This document shows positions 16,949-26,274 of a stretch of 64,000 bases of DNA, piece by piece (position 1 is the stretch's first letter; each line of letters begins with the position of its first letter). A model generated the notes under the pieces. The model did not search any database and was not told the origin of the DNA. It worked only from the letters and a program-made list of their open reading frames with translations. Made by a program: the position numbers and the translations under genes. Origin of the DNA: Chloroflexota bacterium (GTDB taxonomy: Bacteria; Chloroflexota; Limnocylindria; QHBO01); the NCBI GenBank assembly GCA_005879815.1, contig VBKA01000020.1:4800-68799 (forward strand), written 5' to 3'.

Positions 16949-17934
16949 GCGCCTCCGTTCGCACGAACCAGTGGCTGAGCGTCGTCGGCTGGCGCGGTCT
17001 CTTTCGCGATAGGCCCATCATTCCCCTGATCGGGCTCCTTGGGGTCCTGATCGTGGCGATCGAGCTCGCGGATCCAGGCATCGTCGGGCCAGAGTGGGCC
17101 GGTGTGATCGTGCGAGCCTCCGTGCCACTTGCGATCCTCGGCGGCTGCCAGACCCTGGCGATGCTGACGGGCGGAATCGACCTTTCGGTAGCCGCCGTGG
17201 CGTCGATGTCCGGCTTTGTGACCGCGACGTTGCTCCACAGCCCCGGCGGCGTCGCTCAGGGGATCATCGTCGTGCTCGTGGTTGCCGCTGTGGCGGGACT
17301 CCTCAACGGCATCGGCATTGGGGTGTTCCGCGTCCACCCGTTGATCATGACCCTCGGCATGAGCTTCGTGGTGCTGGGCCTTGCAAACGTATGGCAGCTT
17401 CAAAATGTGCAGACGGGCGCGGGCGTCCCGGATTCACTGCGATGGATCGGCAGCACGACGTTCGCCGACGTCGTGCCATACAACCTTCTTGTCTTCATCC
17501 CGTTGACGGCGCTGATCCTGGTCGGTCTACGCCGCACCGGGTATGGCCGATTGCTCTACGCCATCGGTGACAACCCGGTCGCCGCGCGGCTGTCGGGCAC
17601 GCGGGCGTGGCAGGTGCTGATCGTGCTGTACGTGATCTCCGCCGTCATGGCCGCAATCGCCGGCCTCCTGATCTCGGGCCTCACCAACACGGCCAGCGTC
17701 TCCCTGGTCGACGCCTCACTCCTGCCGTCGGTCGCCGCGGCAGTGATCGGCGGGACCTCAATCCTCGGCGGCCGAGGCGGGTTCGGCGGCACGATCGTGG
17801 GTGCCCTCATCCTCACGGTGCTGACGGCGCTGCTCACGGTGCTCGGCCTTCCGGAGCCGAGCCGCCAGGTCCTCTTCGGCGCGATCATCGTGGTGGTTGC
17901 GGCCGCCTACACACGCGTGACCGCAGAGACCTGA
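16945..17934 (+). CDS. sugar ABC transporter permease (RbsC family), second
   Basis: 329 residues, the partner of the preceding permease. It carries MLTGGIDLSVAAVASMSGF and IGGTSILGGRGGFGG at the same relative places, with about nine to ten membrane segments. It ends the rightward transporter array 14 bases before the convergent creatininase-family gene. No clear terminator hairpin is visible in that short gap. Confidence 0.93.
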   Translation: MSASVRTNQWLSVVGWRGLFRDRPIIPLIGLLGVLIVAIELADPGIVGPEWAGVIVRASVPLAILGGCQTLAMLTGGIDLSVAAVASMSGFVTATLLHSPGGVAQGIIVVLVVAAVAGLLNGIGIGVFRVHPLIMTLGMSFVVLGLANVWQLQNVQTGAGVPDSLRWIGSTTFADVVPYNLLVFIPLTALILVGLRRTGYGRLLYAIGDNPVAARLSGTRAWQVLIVLYVISAVMAAIAGLLISGLTNTASVSLVDASLLPSVAAAVIGGTSILGGRGGFGGTIVGALILTVLTALLTVLGLPEPSRQVLFGAIIVVVAAAYTRVTAET

Positions 17935-17948
17935 CCGATGGCGGCGGC

Positions 17949-18737
17949 TCAGCGGGCAGGCATCGCGGCAAAGGTGCGCTCGATATCCTCGAGCAGGCGT
18001 GTCGTCGCGCGGGCGACAACGTCGAGGTAGCGCTCGCCGAACTCGGCCGATGCCTCACGCGCATCACCCCACGTGCCGGAATGCGTCGCCCGATAGACGG
18101 AGCCCGGCGACGAAAAGAAGAACGCGGTGTGCACAGCGGCCGGGTTTGACACGTCGGGGAAGGGCGGCATCTCGGCGTTCGCGCGGTCCATGTCGACCAG
18201 CGCAGGGTTGATGGCGAGGACGGCCGAGGTTTCGCCTCGGTTGGCGTGGAGCCCGGTCGATGGACCGAAGAACTCGGCCGCCTCATCTGGCGAAAGCCCA
18301 TCCCAGTAATTGACGGGGAATGCGCGCACGCCCGCGGGCAACCGCTCTGCCGCGTTCGCACAGGCATATGCGATCGCGTACGTGTTGTCGTAGTGGCCGT
18401 TGAGGAACACGATTCGTTTGAACCCAACCGTGGCGAGCGAGACGCAGACGTCCTCGATCAGCGCCTGGAAGGTGGGAATGCGCAGACGAACGACCCCGGT
18501 GAACCCGTCGTGCGGGTACGAGAGGCCGTAGTTGATCGACGGCGCCACTGCCGCTCCGACAACTGGCGCGATGCGACGCGCCACCTCGGTGGGCACGAGG
18601 ACGTCGGTGAGCAACGGACCGTGCGGACCATGCTGTTCGGTCGATCCCGTCGGCACGATCACGGTGTCGTGCTCGCGCAGGAAGGCCTCGACCTCGAGGT
18701 TCGTCATCTCACCCAGGAAGACTGTGGTCGGCTTCAT
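17949..18737 (-). CDS. creatininase family protein (amidohydrolase)
   Basis: 262 residues with the conserved metal-binding motifs of the family: PTGSTEQHGPH (Glu and His ligands), LLTDVL (Asp), NGHYDN (His) and the ANRGETS loop (Glu). Members are oligomeric Zn/Mn amidohydrolases that open creatinine or related cyclic amides, or hydrolyse formamides such as FAPy. It is the last of eleven leftward catabolic genes, 21 bases after the FAH gene. It may open a lactam or hydrolyse an amide or lactone in that pathway; creatinine itself is not implied. Confidence 0.9.
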   Translation of the reverse strand: MKPTTVFLGEMTNLEVEAFLREHDTVIVPTGSTEQHGPHGPLLTDVLVPTEVARRIAPVVGAAVAPSINYGLSYPHDGFTGVVRLRIPTFQALIEDVCVSLATVGFKRIVFLNGHYDNTYAIAYACANAAERLPAGVRAFPVNYWDGLSPDEAAEFFGPSTGLHANRGETSAVLAINPALVDMDRANAEMPPFPDVSNPAAVHTAFFFSSPGSVYRATHSGTWGDAREASAEFGERYLDVVARATTRLLEDIERTFAAMPAR

Positions 18738-18758
18738 TGGCTGATCCTCCGCATCGCG

Positions 18759-19604
18759 TCATGCGATCGTGTTGGTAAGTTCCCCAATGCCCTCGATCCA
18801 CACTGTCACGACGTCACCGGGCCGCAGCCGCCGCTCGGGACCCGGCGGGTCCATCAGCCGGGCCGGCGTCCCGGTTGCGATGAGATCGCCGGGAACGAGT
18901 GTCACGTGACGGCTGAGGAACGCAATTATCTCGGCGACTCCGAAGCGCATGTCGGCCGTGGTGCCGTCCTGGATCGGGGCGCCGTTGATCGTGCAGCCGA
19001 GTCGCAGGTTGGTGGGATCGAGGTCATCGCGGGTGACGATCCACGGTCCGACGGGACAGAAGCCCGGCATCGATTTGCCGAGCAGCCACTGATCGCCGTC
19101 GAGCCATGGGTCGCGCGACGAAATGTCGTTGATGCAGGTGTAGCCGAACACGCGCGAGAGGGCGTCCTCGGGCGCAACGGCCGTCGCGATCGCCCCAATC
19201 ACGACTCCCAGCTCGGATTCGGCGTCTACGTTATCCGTCAGCGATCGGTCCCAGCTGAGCTCGGCGCCGTGTGCCGCAACCGCGCTCGCAGCCTTGCCGT
19301 AGATCAGTGGCCGATGCGGGCCGGATCCTGCATCCTCTCCTGGCTTGCGGTAGTTCAGACCGACCGTGTAGATCGCCCCGGGATGTGGGACGGCGGGCAG
19401 GTAGATGAGCGAGTCGAGGGGAAGAGGCGCGCGATCACCGTGCGCCGTCGCCCATTCGCGGGCCCGCCCGAGTGCCGCCTCGCCGCTCGCCGGCATGCCC
19501 AGCACCGGATCCAGCCCGGCGATCGGCTCGAGCGGCAGGACGCCGTCACCGAGCACGATAGCCTCGGTCGCCCGATCCTCAAGCATGATCGTCGCCAGGC
19601 GCAT
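18759..19604 (-). CDS. fumarylacetoacetate hydrolase family protein
   Basis: 281 residues. The C-terminal FAH domain has the metal-binding acids in DAESELGVVIG and the Asp of CINDISSRD, plus the GDLIATGTPA loop. The N-terminal 70 residues are the usual small cap. Family members hydrolyse, decarboxylate or hydrate 2-oxo-4-ene acids and acylpyruvates at the end of aromatic or sugar acid catabolism (for example 2,4-diketo-3-deoxy acid hydrolases). It starts three bases after the dehydrogenase gene upstream. Confidence 0.92.
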   Translation of the reverse strand: MRLATIMLEDRATEAIVLGDGVLPLEPIAGLDPVLGMPASGEAALGRAREWATAHGDRAPLPLDSLIYLPAVPHPGAIYTVGLNYRKPGEDAGSGPHRPLIYGKAASAVAAHGAELSWDRSLTDNVDAESELGVVIGAIATAVAPEDALSRVFGYTCINDISSRDPWLDGDQWLLGKSMPGFCPVGPWIVTRDDLDPTNLRLGCTINGAPIQDGTTADMRFGVAEIIAFLSRHVTLVPGDLIATGTPARLMDPPGPERRLRPGDVVTVWIEGIGELTNTIA

Positions 19605-19607
19605 CGT

Positions 19608-20465
19608 TCAGGCCGGAGCGGCCGCGTCGGCGAGGAGGGCGGCAACGGCCGAACGCATGACCTCTGCCATCCCACCTACGCCGGTCCACCGCTCGAATGC
19701 GATCGCGGCCTGATGGATGAGCATCTCCGATCCGTTTGCCGCCCGAAGCCCGCGCGCGCGGGCCGTGCGAAGGAGCGGCGTCTCAGGCGGTACGTAGACC
19801 AGGTCGAACACGGTCGCGTTCGACGGTAGTGCCTGGACGTCCATCGTGACTCCCGGGTCGACCATGCCGACGGTCGTGGCATTGACGGCCAGGCGCGCGG
19901 AGCCCAGCGCGGAGACAAACGACGCGTCATCCAGGCCGACGCCGACGACCGACCCGGCGTGAAGGCCTTCGAAGCGAGCGGCGAGGCTCATCGCCGACGA
20001 CGCGGTCCGGTTGCCGATCGTCACCCGCAGGGCACCCGCAGCGAGGCAGGCGTAGACGACGGCGTGTGCAGCGCCACCCGCGCCGGCGACCACGATTTCG
20101 AGCCCTTCAAGGGGGGCGTCCATGGCGAGTTCGACACCGGCGCGGAAGCCCGGCGCATCCGAGTTGAATCCGATGAGCCGCCCGTCTGTCGTCCTCACGA
20201 CGTTGTTCACCGCTCCGATCGCCGTTGCCGCCGGCTCGACTTCGTCGCACATCTCGGCAACGATCCGTTTGTACGGCGCCGTCACTCCGAGCCCGAGCCA
20301 GTCCGGACCGTGCGCCTCGGCGATGATGCGCTCGACCGCGTTGGGCTCGATCTCCATCAGCTCGTAGCGGGCATCGATTCCGGCGGCCGCGAAGGCGGCA
20401 TCGTGCATGACCTGCGAGTGGCGTCGCCGGAGCGGTTTGCCGATCAGGGCGACACGACGGGTCAC
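19608..20465 (-). CDS. shikimate/quinate dehydrogenase family protein
   Basis: 285 residues with the AroE two-domain fold. The catalytic lysine is in GVTAPYK (K66), its Asp partner in GFNSDAPG (D103), and the nucleotide-binding loop is VVAGAGGAA near residue 128. The N-terminal substrate motif, usually SLSP-hMHN, is HSQVMHD here, so one of the two serines that hold the carboxylate is lost. Its place inside a degradation operon suggests a catabolic polyol or cyclitol-acid dehydrogenase, not the biosynthetic AroE. It overlaps the LLM gene by four bases. Confidence 0.85.
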   Translation of the reverse strand: MTRRVALIGKPLRRRHSQVMHDAAFAAAGIDARYELMEIEPNAVERIIAEAHGPDWLGLGVTAPYKRIVAEMCDEVEPAATAIGAVNNVVRTTDGRLIGFNSDAPGFRAGVELAMDAPLEGLEIVVAGAGGAAHAVVYACLAAGALRVTIGNRTASSAMSLAARFEGLHAGSVVGVGLDDASFVSALGSARLAVNATTVGMVDPGVTMDVQALPSNATVFDLVYVPPETPLLRTARARGLRAANGSEMLIHQAAIAFERWTGVGGMAEVMRSAVAALLADAAAPA

Positions 20466-21505
20466 GGCAGCGCGGGTGCCAGACGACGGACCGGTCCGGC
20501 CGTTGCCGGGAACGTGACGTTCGGGATGATCTCGTCGACCCAGCTCCGCAACTGCCCGGGGTCGGGCGTCAGCGTGTGCAGCATGAAGTAACCGACTCCC
20601 GCATCAACTCGGCGCTGGAGCGACTCGACGATCTCGTTTGGCGTGCCAAAGAGGTAGACCGACTCGAGGTATTGCGCGCCCCGCTCGGGGCTCATGACCC
20701 GCAGGAACGCCTGGTGCTGCTCGTCCCGCGCCCGAGCTGGGTCATCCGTCAAGACGAGGTGCATGAAGTTCTCGTGGGCCACGACGCAGTCGCCTGGATC
20801 GCGGCCGTGGTCTCGGAAATAGGTCTGCAGCTCTGCCCAGTCCCGGGCGATGTCCTCGGGCGGGCACGTCGGTCGCGGGATCCAGCCGTCCGAGCGCAGG
20901 GTCCGTGCCTTCACGGCCTCCACGAACCGCGGCAGATCTGGAGACTTGGGATCCGCGAGCTGTGACCCACCGCCGATCCAGATCTCAGGCCGCTCCGCCG
21001 CCTTCGGCTCGATGAACAGGTTGTCGACCGAGTAGTACCGGCCGTGATACGTGACGGTCTCGCCTTCCAGCAGCGGCACCAGGATGTCGAGCATCTCGTC
21101 GGTACGCCGGCCGCGCTCCGACTTGTGAACCCCGACAGCCTCGTATTCGGCATCGTTCCAGCCGACACCGGCACCGAGGATCAGTCGGTTGCCCGAAAGG
21201 AATTGCAGCGTAGCGAGCTCCTTGGCGAGGAGCACCGGATTCCGCAGCGGCATGATCAGGATCGACGTACCCAGCCGCACTCGCTCGGTCACCCCAGCCG
21301 CAACCGCGAGGGCAGACAGCGGCTCGAGGAACGACACCGCATAGAAGCGTTTCGCGGCGAGTAGATGGTCGGTGATGAACAGGGAGTCGAAGCCGAGATC
21401 CTCAACAGTTCGGGCGAACTCCTTGATGCCCCGCGCGCGTTGCAGGCCGTCTCCCTCCCAGATGTACGAGGGCAGGAAGACGCCGAAGCGTCCGATATCA
21501 CTCAC
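20462..21505 (-). CDS. LLM class flavin-dependent oxidoreductase (probable F420-dependent)
   Basis: 347 residues of the bacterial luciferase-like TIM-barrel family. Markers are GFDSLFITDHLL early, ERVRLGTSILIMPLRNPVLLAKE, NRLILGAGVGWNDAEY and RRTDEMLDIL, then an IWIGGG strand. This branch (Flavin_Utilizing/TIGR03619-like) mostly uses coenzyme F420. It lies inside the eleven-gene catabolic array, overlapping the shikimate-dehydrogenase-like gene by four bases, so a redox step on a pathway intermediate is likely; the substrate is not evident. Confidence 0.88.
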   Translation of the reverse strand: MSDIGRFGVFLPSYIWEGDGLQRARGIKEFARTVEDLGFDSLFITDHLLAAKRFYAVSFLEPLSALAVAAGVTERVRLGTSILIMPLRNPVLLAKELATLQFLSGNRLILGAGVGWNDAEYEAVGVHKSERGRRTDEMLDILVPLLEGETVTYHGRYYSVDNLFIEPKAAERPEIWIGGGSQLADPKSPDLPRFVEAVKARTLRSDGWIPRPTCPPEDIARDWAELQTYFRDHGRDPGDCVVAHENFMHLVLTDDPARARDEQHQAFLRVMSPERGAQYLESVYLFGTPNEIVESLQRRVDAGVGYFMLHTLTPDPGQLRSWVDEIIPNVTFPATAGPVRRLAPALP

Positions 21506-21551
21506 GCTGCCTTTTCCTCGCTACTTCCCGAACGACCGATTGTTGACGGGC

Positions 21552-22331
21552 TCACCGCCCGCGGTAGTCCGGCTCGCGCTTGGCAAAGAATGCCGTGGCG
21601 CCCTCGACCATGTCCTCCGTGGCGAAGATACGTTCGGAGGCATCCAGCTCGGCCGCCAACCCAGCTTCGAGGTCCAGGTCGATGGCCGCGTCGACGAGCC
21701 GCTTCGCCTCGCGAACTGCGAGTGGTCCGCGGCTGGCAATCTCTTCGGCGATCTCATTGGCCACTCGGCGTGCCTGACCGTCGGCTACGACCCTGCTGAC
21801 GAGACCGATCCGCTCCGCCTCGTCGCCGTCGATGATCCTTCCGGTCAGGATGAGATCCTTCGCCCGGGCGGGACCGATGGCGCGCGGAAGGCGTTGCGTG
21901 CCGCCTGCACCCGGGGTCACGGCGAGGCGCACCTCCGGCAGGCCGAGCCTGGCATGTTTGGACGCGACCCGCAGATCGCATGCGAGCGCAAGCTCCAGCC
22001 CACCGCCGAGCGCATTCCCCTCGATGGCGGCGATGGTCGGCATCGGCAGGCAGGCGAGGCGAGTTGATACCCGTTCTTCGAAGATGTGGCGATCCCGGCC
22101 CGCATCTCCACGCTGGGCCTCGAACTCACCGACGTGTGATCCGGCCGAGAACGCTCGCTCACCCCGGCCGCTCACCACAACGGCGCGAACGTCGCCGGGC
22201 GCCGCTCGCTCCAGCGAGGCCAGGGCTTCGTCCAGCTCCTCGAGGAGCTCCTGGGTCACGAGGTTGAGCGGCGGGTTCACGAGCTCCAGGTGCGCGACCC
22301 GGCCGAGCTCGAGAGCGATCAGTCCGCTCAT
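21552..22331 (-). CDS. enoyl-CoA hydratase/isomerase family protein
   Basis: 259 residues of the crotonase fold. The oxyanion hole is formed by FSAGSHV and GNALGGGLELALACD; both catalytic glutamates are present (GGLELAL and GLPEVRLAVTPGAGGTQRL). It should hydrate or isomerise an enoyl-CoA thioester. It overlaps the upstream CoA-transferase gene by four bases, which fits CoA activation followed by hydration. Confidence 0.93.
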   Translation of the reverse strand: MSGLIALELGRVAHLELVNPPLNLVTQELLEELDEALASLERAAPGDVRAVVVSGRGERAFSAGSHVGEFEAQRGDAGRDRHIFEERVSTRLACLPMPTIAAIEGNALGGGLELALACDLRVASKHARLGLPEVRLAVTPGAGGTQRLPRAIGPARAKDLILTGRIIDGDEAERIGLVSRVVADGQARRVANEIAEEIASRGPLAVREAKRLVDAAIDLDLEAGLAAELDASERIFATEDMVEGATAFFAKREPDYRGR

Positions 22332-23950
22332 CGCGCGACCTCTGTCTTCACCGGGGGCGCAGCCGTAGCGGATGCGGCCGCCTCATTGCCGGAGAGGCCA
22401 GCAGCGAAGTCGGCCGCAAGGCCCATCGGCTCATGGTTGTACAGGCGCCGGTCCATCGTCCTGAGATCGTCCGCCACTCGTGGGCGAAAGCCCATGCGGG
22501 CAAGGATGTCGCGCTCGACGTCGACGCCGGGCGCGACCTCGATCAGCACAAGCCCATCGCCGGCCAGCGCGAAGACAGCGCGCTCGGTGATGTAGCGCAC
22601 CTCCTGGCCACGCTCGCGCGCGAGTCGCCCATTGAACGAAACTTCCCGAACACGAGGCACGAATTTGCCCAGGCTGCCCTCCTGGGCGATCCGGATGCCG
22701 TCCTCGATCTCGATCTTGAGGCCGTGCGCGGTCAGCGTCCCAACGAAGTTGACCTTTCGCGTCCGAGCGCTGATGTTGGGGAACCCACCAGGCCCCCGGA
22801 CGCGGCCCTCGAACGCATGGACGTTGACGTTGCCGTCAGCGTCCACCTCGGCGAACGACAGGCTCGCGATGTCGAGCCCCCCGCCGTCGTAGAAGTCGAA
22901 CATGTACGGCTGGTCGATCATGGCCTGGTAGTTGAAGCCGGCGCCACCCTCGTTGCCGGCGACGGGGACGCCGCCGAATATGCCCTGCTCGACGGTCAGC
23001 ACGATCTGGTCGGTGATGCCCTCCTCCCACGCGATCCGCCCGATGAGCTGACTGATCCCAAACCCGAGGTTACAGATAGCGCCGCGCGGGAACTCGAGCA
23101 GCGAGCGGCGGGCGATGACCTTGCGGACGTCCAGCGGCAGCGGCGGCTCCTGTCGAACCGGTCGCCGGAGTGCGCCGGCGTAGTACGGCGAGTCGCGCGT
23201 GATGTACGTCTGCCACTGGTCGGGGTCGACATACACGTAGTCAATCAGCGCGGCCGGGATCTTCACGTCGCGCGTCGGAAGGCTGCCGCGGTTGGCGAGT
23301 TGGCGCACCTGGGCGATGACGATCCCATCGCTATTCCTGGCGGCCATCGCCATCGACAGCATCTCGCCCTGGACGGCCTCGCCCTCCATCGAGAGATTGC
23401 CGTCCTCGTCAGCGGTCGTGCCCCGGATGACGGCGACGTCGATCGGGAATGCGTGAAAGAGCAGCCACTCGCGGCCACGGAGCGTGACGACTTCGACGAG
23501 GTCATCGGTCGTGCACGGGTTCTGCTTGCCGCCCGTTTGGCGCGGATCGACATACGTGCCGAGGCCGACGTGCGTGACCAACCCGGGCCGTCCCGCGGCT
23601 ATGTCGCGCATCAACTGTGAGAGCACGCCCTGGGGGAACGAATAGGCCTCGATCTCGTTTGCCTCGACGAGCGCGCCCAGCCGCGGCTCGTTGCCGATGT
23701 TGCTGCCGATCGTCCGCCGCATGAGACCCGGCAGGCCGAGCTGCGAGAAGCCGCGCTCGGCAAAGTCGCCGATGCCGACGACACGCACGGTGGTCAGATC
23801 ACGCGGTCGACCTTCCTTCGCATACACGCTGGCCAGTTCGTCGATGAAACGCTGGGGCAGGGCATGGCCCGCGCCCGATCCGCCGATGACCACCGTGCTG
23901 CCGTCGCGTACCAGGCCGACCGCGTCGCGGACGTCGATGACCCTGGTCAC
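22328..23950 (-). CDS. family I CoA-transferase, fused alpha and beta subunits
   Basis: 540 residues, the size of YdiF-type acyl-CoA:acetate CoA-transferases in which both subunits are one chain. The N-terminal half has VVIGGSGAGHALPQRFIDEL; the C-terminal half has TVEQGIFGGVPVAGNEGG, where the Glu is the likely nucleophile that carries CoA. It moves CoA between a short-chain carboxylate and an acyl-CoA donor. Its start lies 16 bases after the SDR stop. Confidence 0.9.
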   Translation of the reverse strand: MTRVIDVRDAVGLVRDGSTVVIGGSGAGHALPQRFIDELASVYAKEGRPRDLTTVRVVGIGDFAERGFSQLGLPGLMRRTIGSNIGNEPRLGALVEANEIEAYSFPQGVLSQLMRDIAAGRPGLVTHVGLGTYVDPRQTGGKQNPCTTDDLVEVVTLRGREWLLFHAFPIDVAVIRGTTADEDGNLSMEGEAVQGEMLSMAMAARNSDGIVIAQVRQLANRGSLPTRDVKIPAALIDYVYVDPDQWQTYITRDSPYYAGALRRPVRQEPPLPLDVRKVIARRSLLEFPRGAICNLGFGISQLIGRIAWEEGITDQIVLTVEQGIFGGVPVAGNEGGAGFNYQAMIDQPYMFDFYDGGGLDIASLSFAEVDADGNVNVHAFEGRVRGPGGFPNISARTRKVNFVGTLTAHGLKIEIEDGIRIAQEGSLGKFVPRVREVSFNGRLARERGQEVRYITERAVFALAGDGLVLIEVAPGVDVERDILARMGFRPRVADDLRTMDRRLYNHEPMGLAADFAAGLSGNEAAASATAAPPVKTEVAR

Positions 23951-23966
23951 GGCGCCAATCTTGCCG

Positions 23967-24722
23967 TCACGGCATGTACCCCCCGGCGTTCGGGTTGAGC
24001 GTCTGGCCGAGGAACAGGCTCGACGCGTCCGACAGCAGGAAGATCACAGCATCGGCGACCTCGTCCGCCCGTCCGAAACGGCCCAAGGGCATGTCGCGCA
24101 AGCGCCGGGCGCCCTCCTCGCTGTCGACGAGATCGCTCGTCATCTCTGTGACCGTGACGCCGGGCGCGACCGCGTTGACCCGAATCCCGCGTGGACCGAA
24201 CTCCTTCGCAAGTGCTCGCGTCAGCCCGATGAGCCCGGCCTTGGCCGCGGTGTAGGCGGCGGTCTCGGCGACGCCGATCTGCGCCAGGCGTGACGCGACG
24301 TTGACGATCGTCCCGCTGCCCCGCTCGACCATCGACGGCAAGGCGGCCCGACATGTGTGGAACGCCGCAGTCAGGTCCGTCCGAATGACGTCGTCCCACT
24401 CGGCCGGTTCGATCTCGAGGAACGGGCCGACCTGCGTCCGGCCGGCGTTGTTGACGAGCCCGTCGAGGCGCCCAAACCGATCGATGACCCGTCGCACCAG
24501 CGCCTCGGCCTGCCCACCATCGGCGATGTCGGCGTCGAAGCTCTCCGCATCCGCGCCGACCTCCCGTGCCCGTTCCACGGTCCGGTTCGCGACCTCCGGG
24601 GAGCGGTGGTAGTGAACCGCCACCCGCGCGCCGTTGGCCGCGGCCTTCACGGCGACTTCGGCGCCGATGCCCCGGCTGCTGCCAGTCACGAGCACGACCC
24701 GATCGGCCAGTGCGCCGGTCAC
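23967..24722 (-). CDS. SDR family oxidoreductase
   Basis: The GTG at 24722 gives the normal 251 residues; upstream codons lack similarity. Classical SDR features are VTGSSRGIG (NAD(P) loop, about residues 10-18), LVNNAG, the catalytic Ser after IVNVAS and YTAAKAG, and GRFGRADEVADAVIFLLSDAS near the end. It resembles 3-oxoacyl-ACP reductase or secondary alcohol dehydrogenases. The 67-base gap to the aldehyde dehydrogenase is the second longest in the array. Confidence 0.9.
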   Translation of the reverse strand: MTGALADRVVLVTGSSRGIGAEVAVKAAANGARVAVHYHRSPEVANRTVERAREVGADAESFDADIADGGQAEALVRRVIDRFGRLDGLVNNAGRTQVGPFLEIEPAEWDDVIRTDLTAAFHTCRAALPSMVERGSGTIVNVASRLAQIGVAETAAYTAAKAGLIGLTRALAKEFGPRGIRVNAVAPGVTVTEMTSDLVDSEEGARRLRDMPLGRFGRADEVADAVIFLLSDASSLFLGQTLNPNAGGYMP

Positions 24723-24789
24723 GGGGAGCCCTTGGCAACGATGTCCGGGCGGCAGGCGACGTCGGTGATGAAGGCCAACGTCGTCGCGA

Positions 24790-26274
24790 TCAATACGGGA
24801 AGGGAAACGACTTCGGCTCATCGCGGACGGTCACCCATTGCCACTGGGTGAACTCATCCCAGTTGGCGGCGCCGCCGAATCGGGTGCCATTGCCGGAGGA
24901 GCCCATCCCGCCGAACGGGATCGTGGCCTCGTCGTTCACGGTCTGGTCGTTCACGTGGACCATGCCCGCGCGGATCCGTTGGGCGAGCGCGAGCCCGCGC
25001 GAGATCGAGCGCGAGTAGACCGCACCGGCGAGACCGTATTCGGTGTCGTTTGCGAGCGCGAGCGCCTCCTCGTCGGTCTCGAACACCACAACCGGCGCGA
25101 CCGGGCCGAAGATCTCGTCGGTCCACGCCGGCAGCTCGCGCGTGACGTCGGTCAGGACCGTCGGCCGATAGAAGAGGCCGTCGTGCGTGCCGCCAACGAC
25201 CAATCGGGCGCCGCCGTCGACCGACCGCCGGACGATGCCGTCAACGCGCGCGAGCTGCTTCTCGTTCACGATTGGCCCGAGGTCGACGTCCGCGCGGTAC
25301 GGGTCGCCCAACCGCAGGCGCTTCGCCCTTTCGACGAGTGCGTCCACGTAGTCGCCGGCGATGCTCCGATGGACGATATGGCGGCCCGTCGCGAAGCACA
25401 CCTGTCCCTGGAACTGGAACGAGGCGTACGCTCCGGCTGACGCTGCTGCGTCGAGATCGGCGTCGTCGAGGACGACGAGCGCGTTGTTGCCACCGAGCTC
25501 GAGCGACACCTTCTTGAGCAGTCGGCCCGCTAGCTCGCCGACGCGCCGGCCAGCGGCCGTGGAGCCGGTGAATGAGACGACGTTCACGTTCGGATCGGTG
25601 ACGATCGCCTCGCCGACCTCCGCGCCGCCGAGGACGACGTGCAGGAGGCCGTCGGGCAGACCGGCCTCGCGGAACACGGCCTCGAACATCGCGCCGCCAC
25701 TGACCGGCGTCTGCGGGTCGGGCTTGAGCACGACCGCGTTTCCGAGCGCGAGAGCGGGCGCAACCACACGCATGCCAAGGACGCTCGGCGAGTTCCAGGG
25801 CGTAATTGCACCGACCACCCCGACGGGGATTCGCCGGACCATCGACATCCGTTCGCGCTGGACGGTCGGGACGAGCGAGCCATAGGGCTGGTACGGCATC
25901 GTCGCAGCGGCGTGGATCTCAGCGACCGCGAAGTTCTGCTCGTGGAACACCTTGTTGCGGTGGGCGCCGGTCTCCCGCTGCGTCCAGGTCCCGAACTCCG
26001 GCCGGTGGGCCTCGTAGATCTCCGCCGCACGCCGGAGGATCGCCGCGCGATCGGCGTAGGTCACCTCGGCCCAGGCGGGTTGGGCGGCACCGGCCGTGGC
26101 CGCCGCCCGGGCGACGTCGTCGGGCGTTGCGTGCGGCAGGTTCAGGAGCGGGCGCCCGGTCGCGGGTTCACGGATCTCGTGCGGTTCGCCGGTGCCGGGC
26201 CGCCAGGTCTCGAGGAACGGGTCGAGCCAGCCGGCGGCGGCCGGGCTGGTCATCTCACGTGCTGTCGCCGCCAT
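24790..26274 (-). CDS. aldehyde dehydrogenase, benzaldehyde-dehydrogenase-like
   Basis: The ATG at 26274 has AAGGAGGAAA upstream and gives 494 residues; it overlaps the preceding gene by 20 bases. Key residues are the Asn of GAITPWNSPS, the general base Glu in SLELGGNN and the nucleophile Cys in GQVCFATGRH, a wording typical of XylC- or vanillin-dehydrogenase-type enzymes for bulky or aromatic aldehydes. NAD(P)-binding GSTAAGRRVG is intact. It likely oxidises the aldehyde made by the GMC oxidoreductase encoded upstream. Confidence 0.93.
   Translation of the reverse strand: MAATAREMTSPAAAGWLDPFLETWRPGTGEPHEIREPATGRPLLNLPHATPDDVARAAATAGAAQPAWAEVTYADRAAILRRAAEIYEAHRPEFGTWTQRETGAHRNKVFHEQNFAVAEIHAAATMPYQPYGSLVPTVQRERMSMVRRIPVGVVGAITPWNSPSVLGMRVVAPALALGNAVVLKPDPQTPVSGGAMFEAVFREAGLPDGLLHVVLGGAEVGEAIVTDPNVNVVSFTGSTAAGRRVGELAGRLLKKVSLELGGNNALVVLDDADLDAAASAGAYASFQFQGQVCFATGRHIVHRSIAGDYVDALVERAKRLRLGDPYRADVDLGPIVNEKQLARVDGIVRRSVDGGARLVVGGTHDGLFYRPTVLTDVTRELPAWTDEIFGPVAPVVVFETDEEALALANDTEYGLAGAVYSRSISRGLALAQRIRAGMVHVNDQTVNDEATIPFGGMGSSGNGTRFGGAANWDEFTQWQWVTVRDEPKSFPFPY

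Noticed and set aside
18246..19829. 527-codon open frame on the plus strand opposite the creatininase and FAH genes
   Set aside because: Composition is typical of antisense frames in high-GC DNA, and the minus-strand genes are clearly real.
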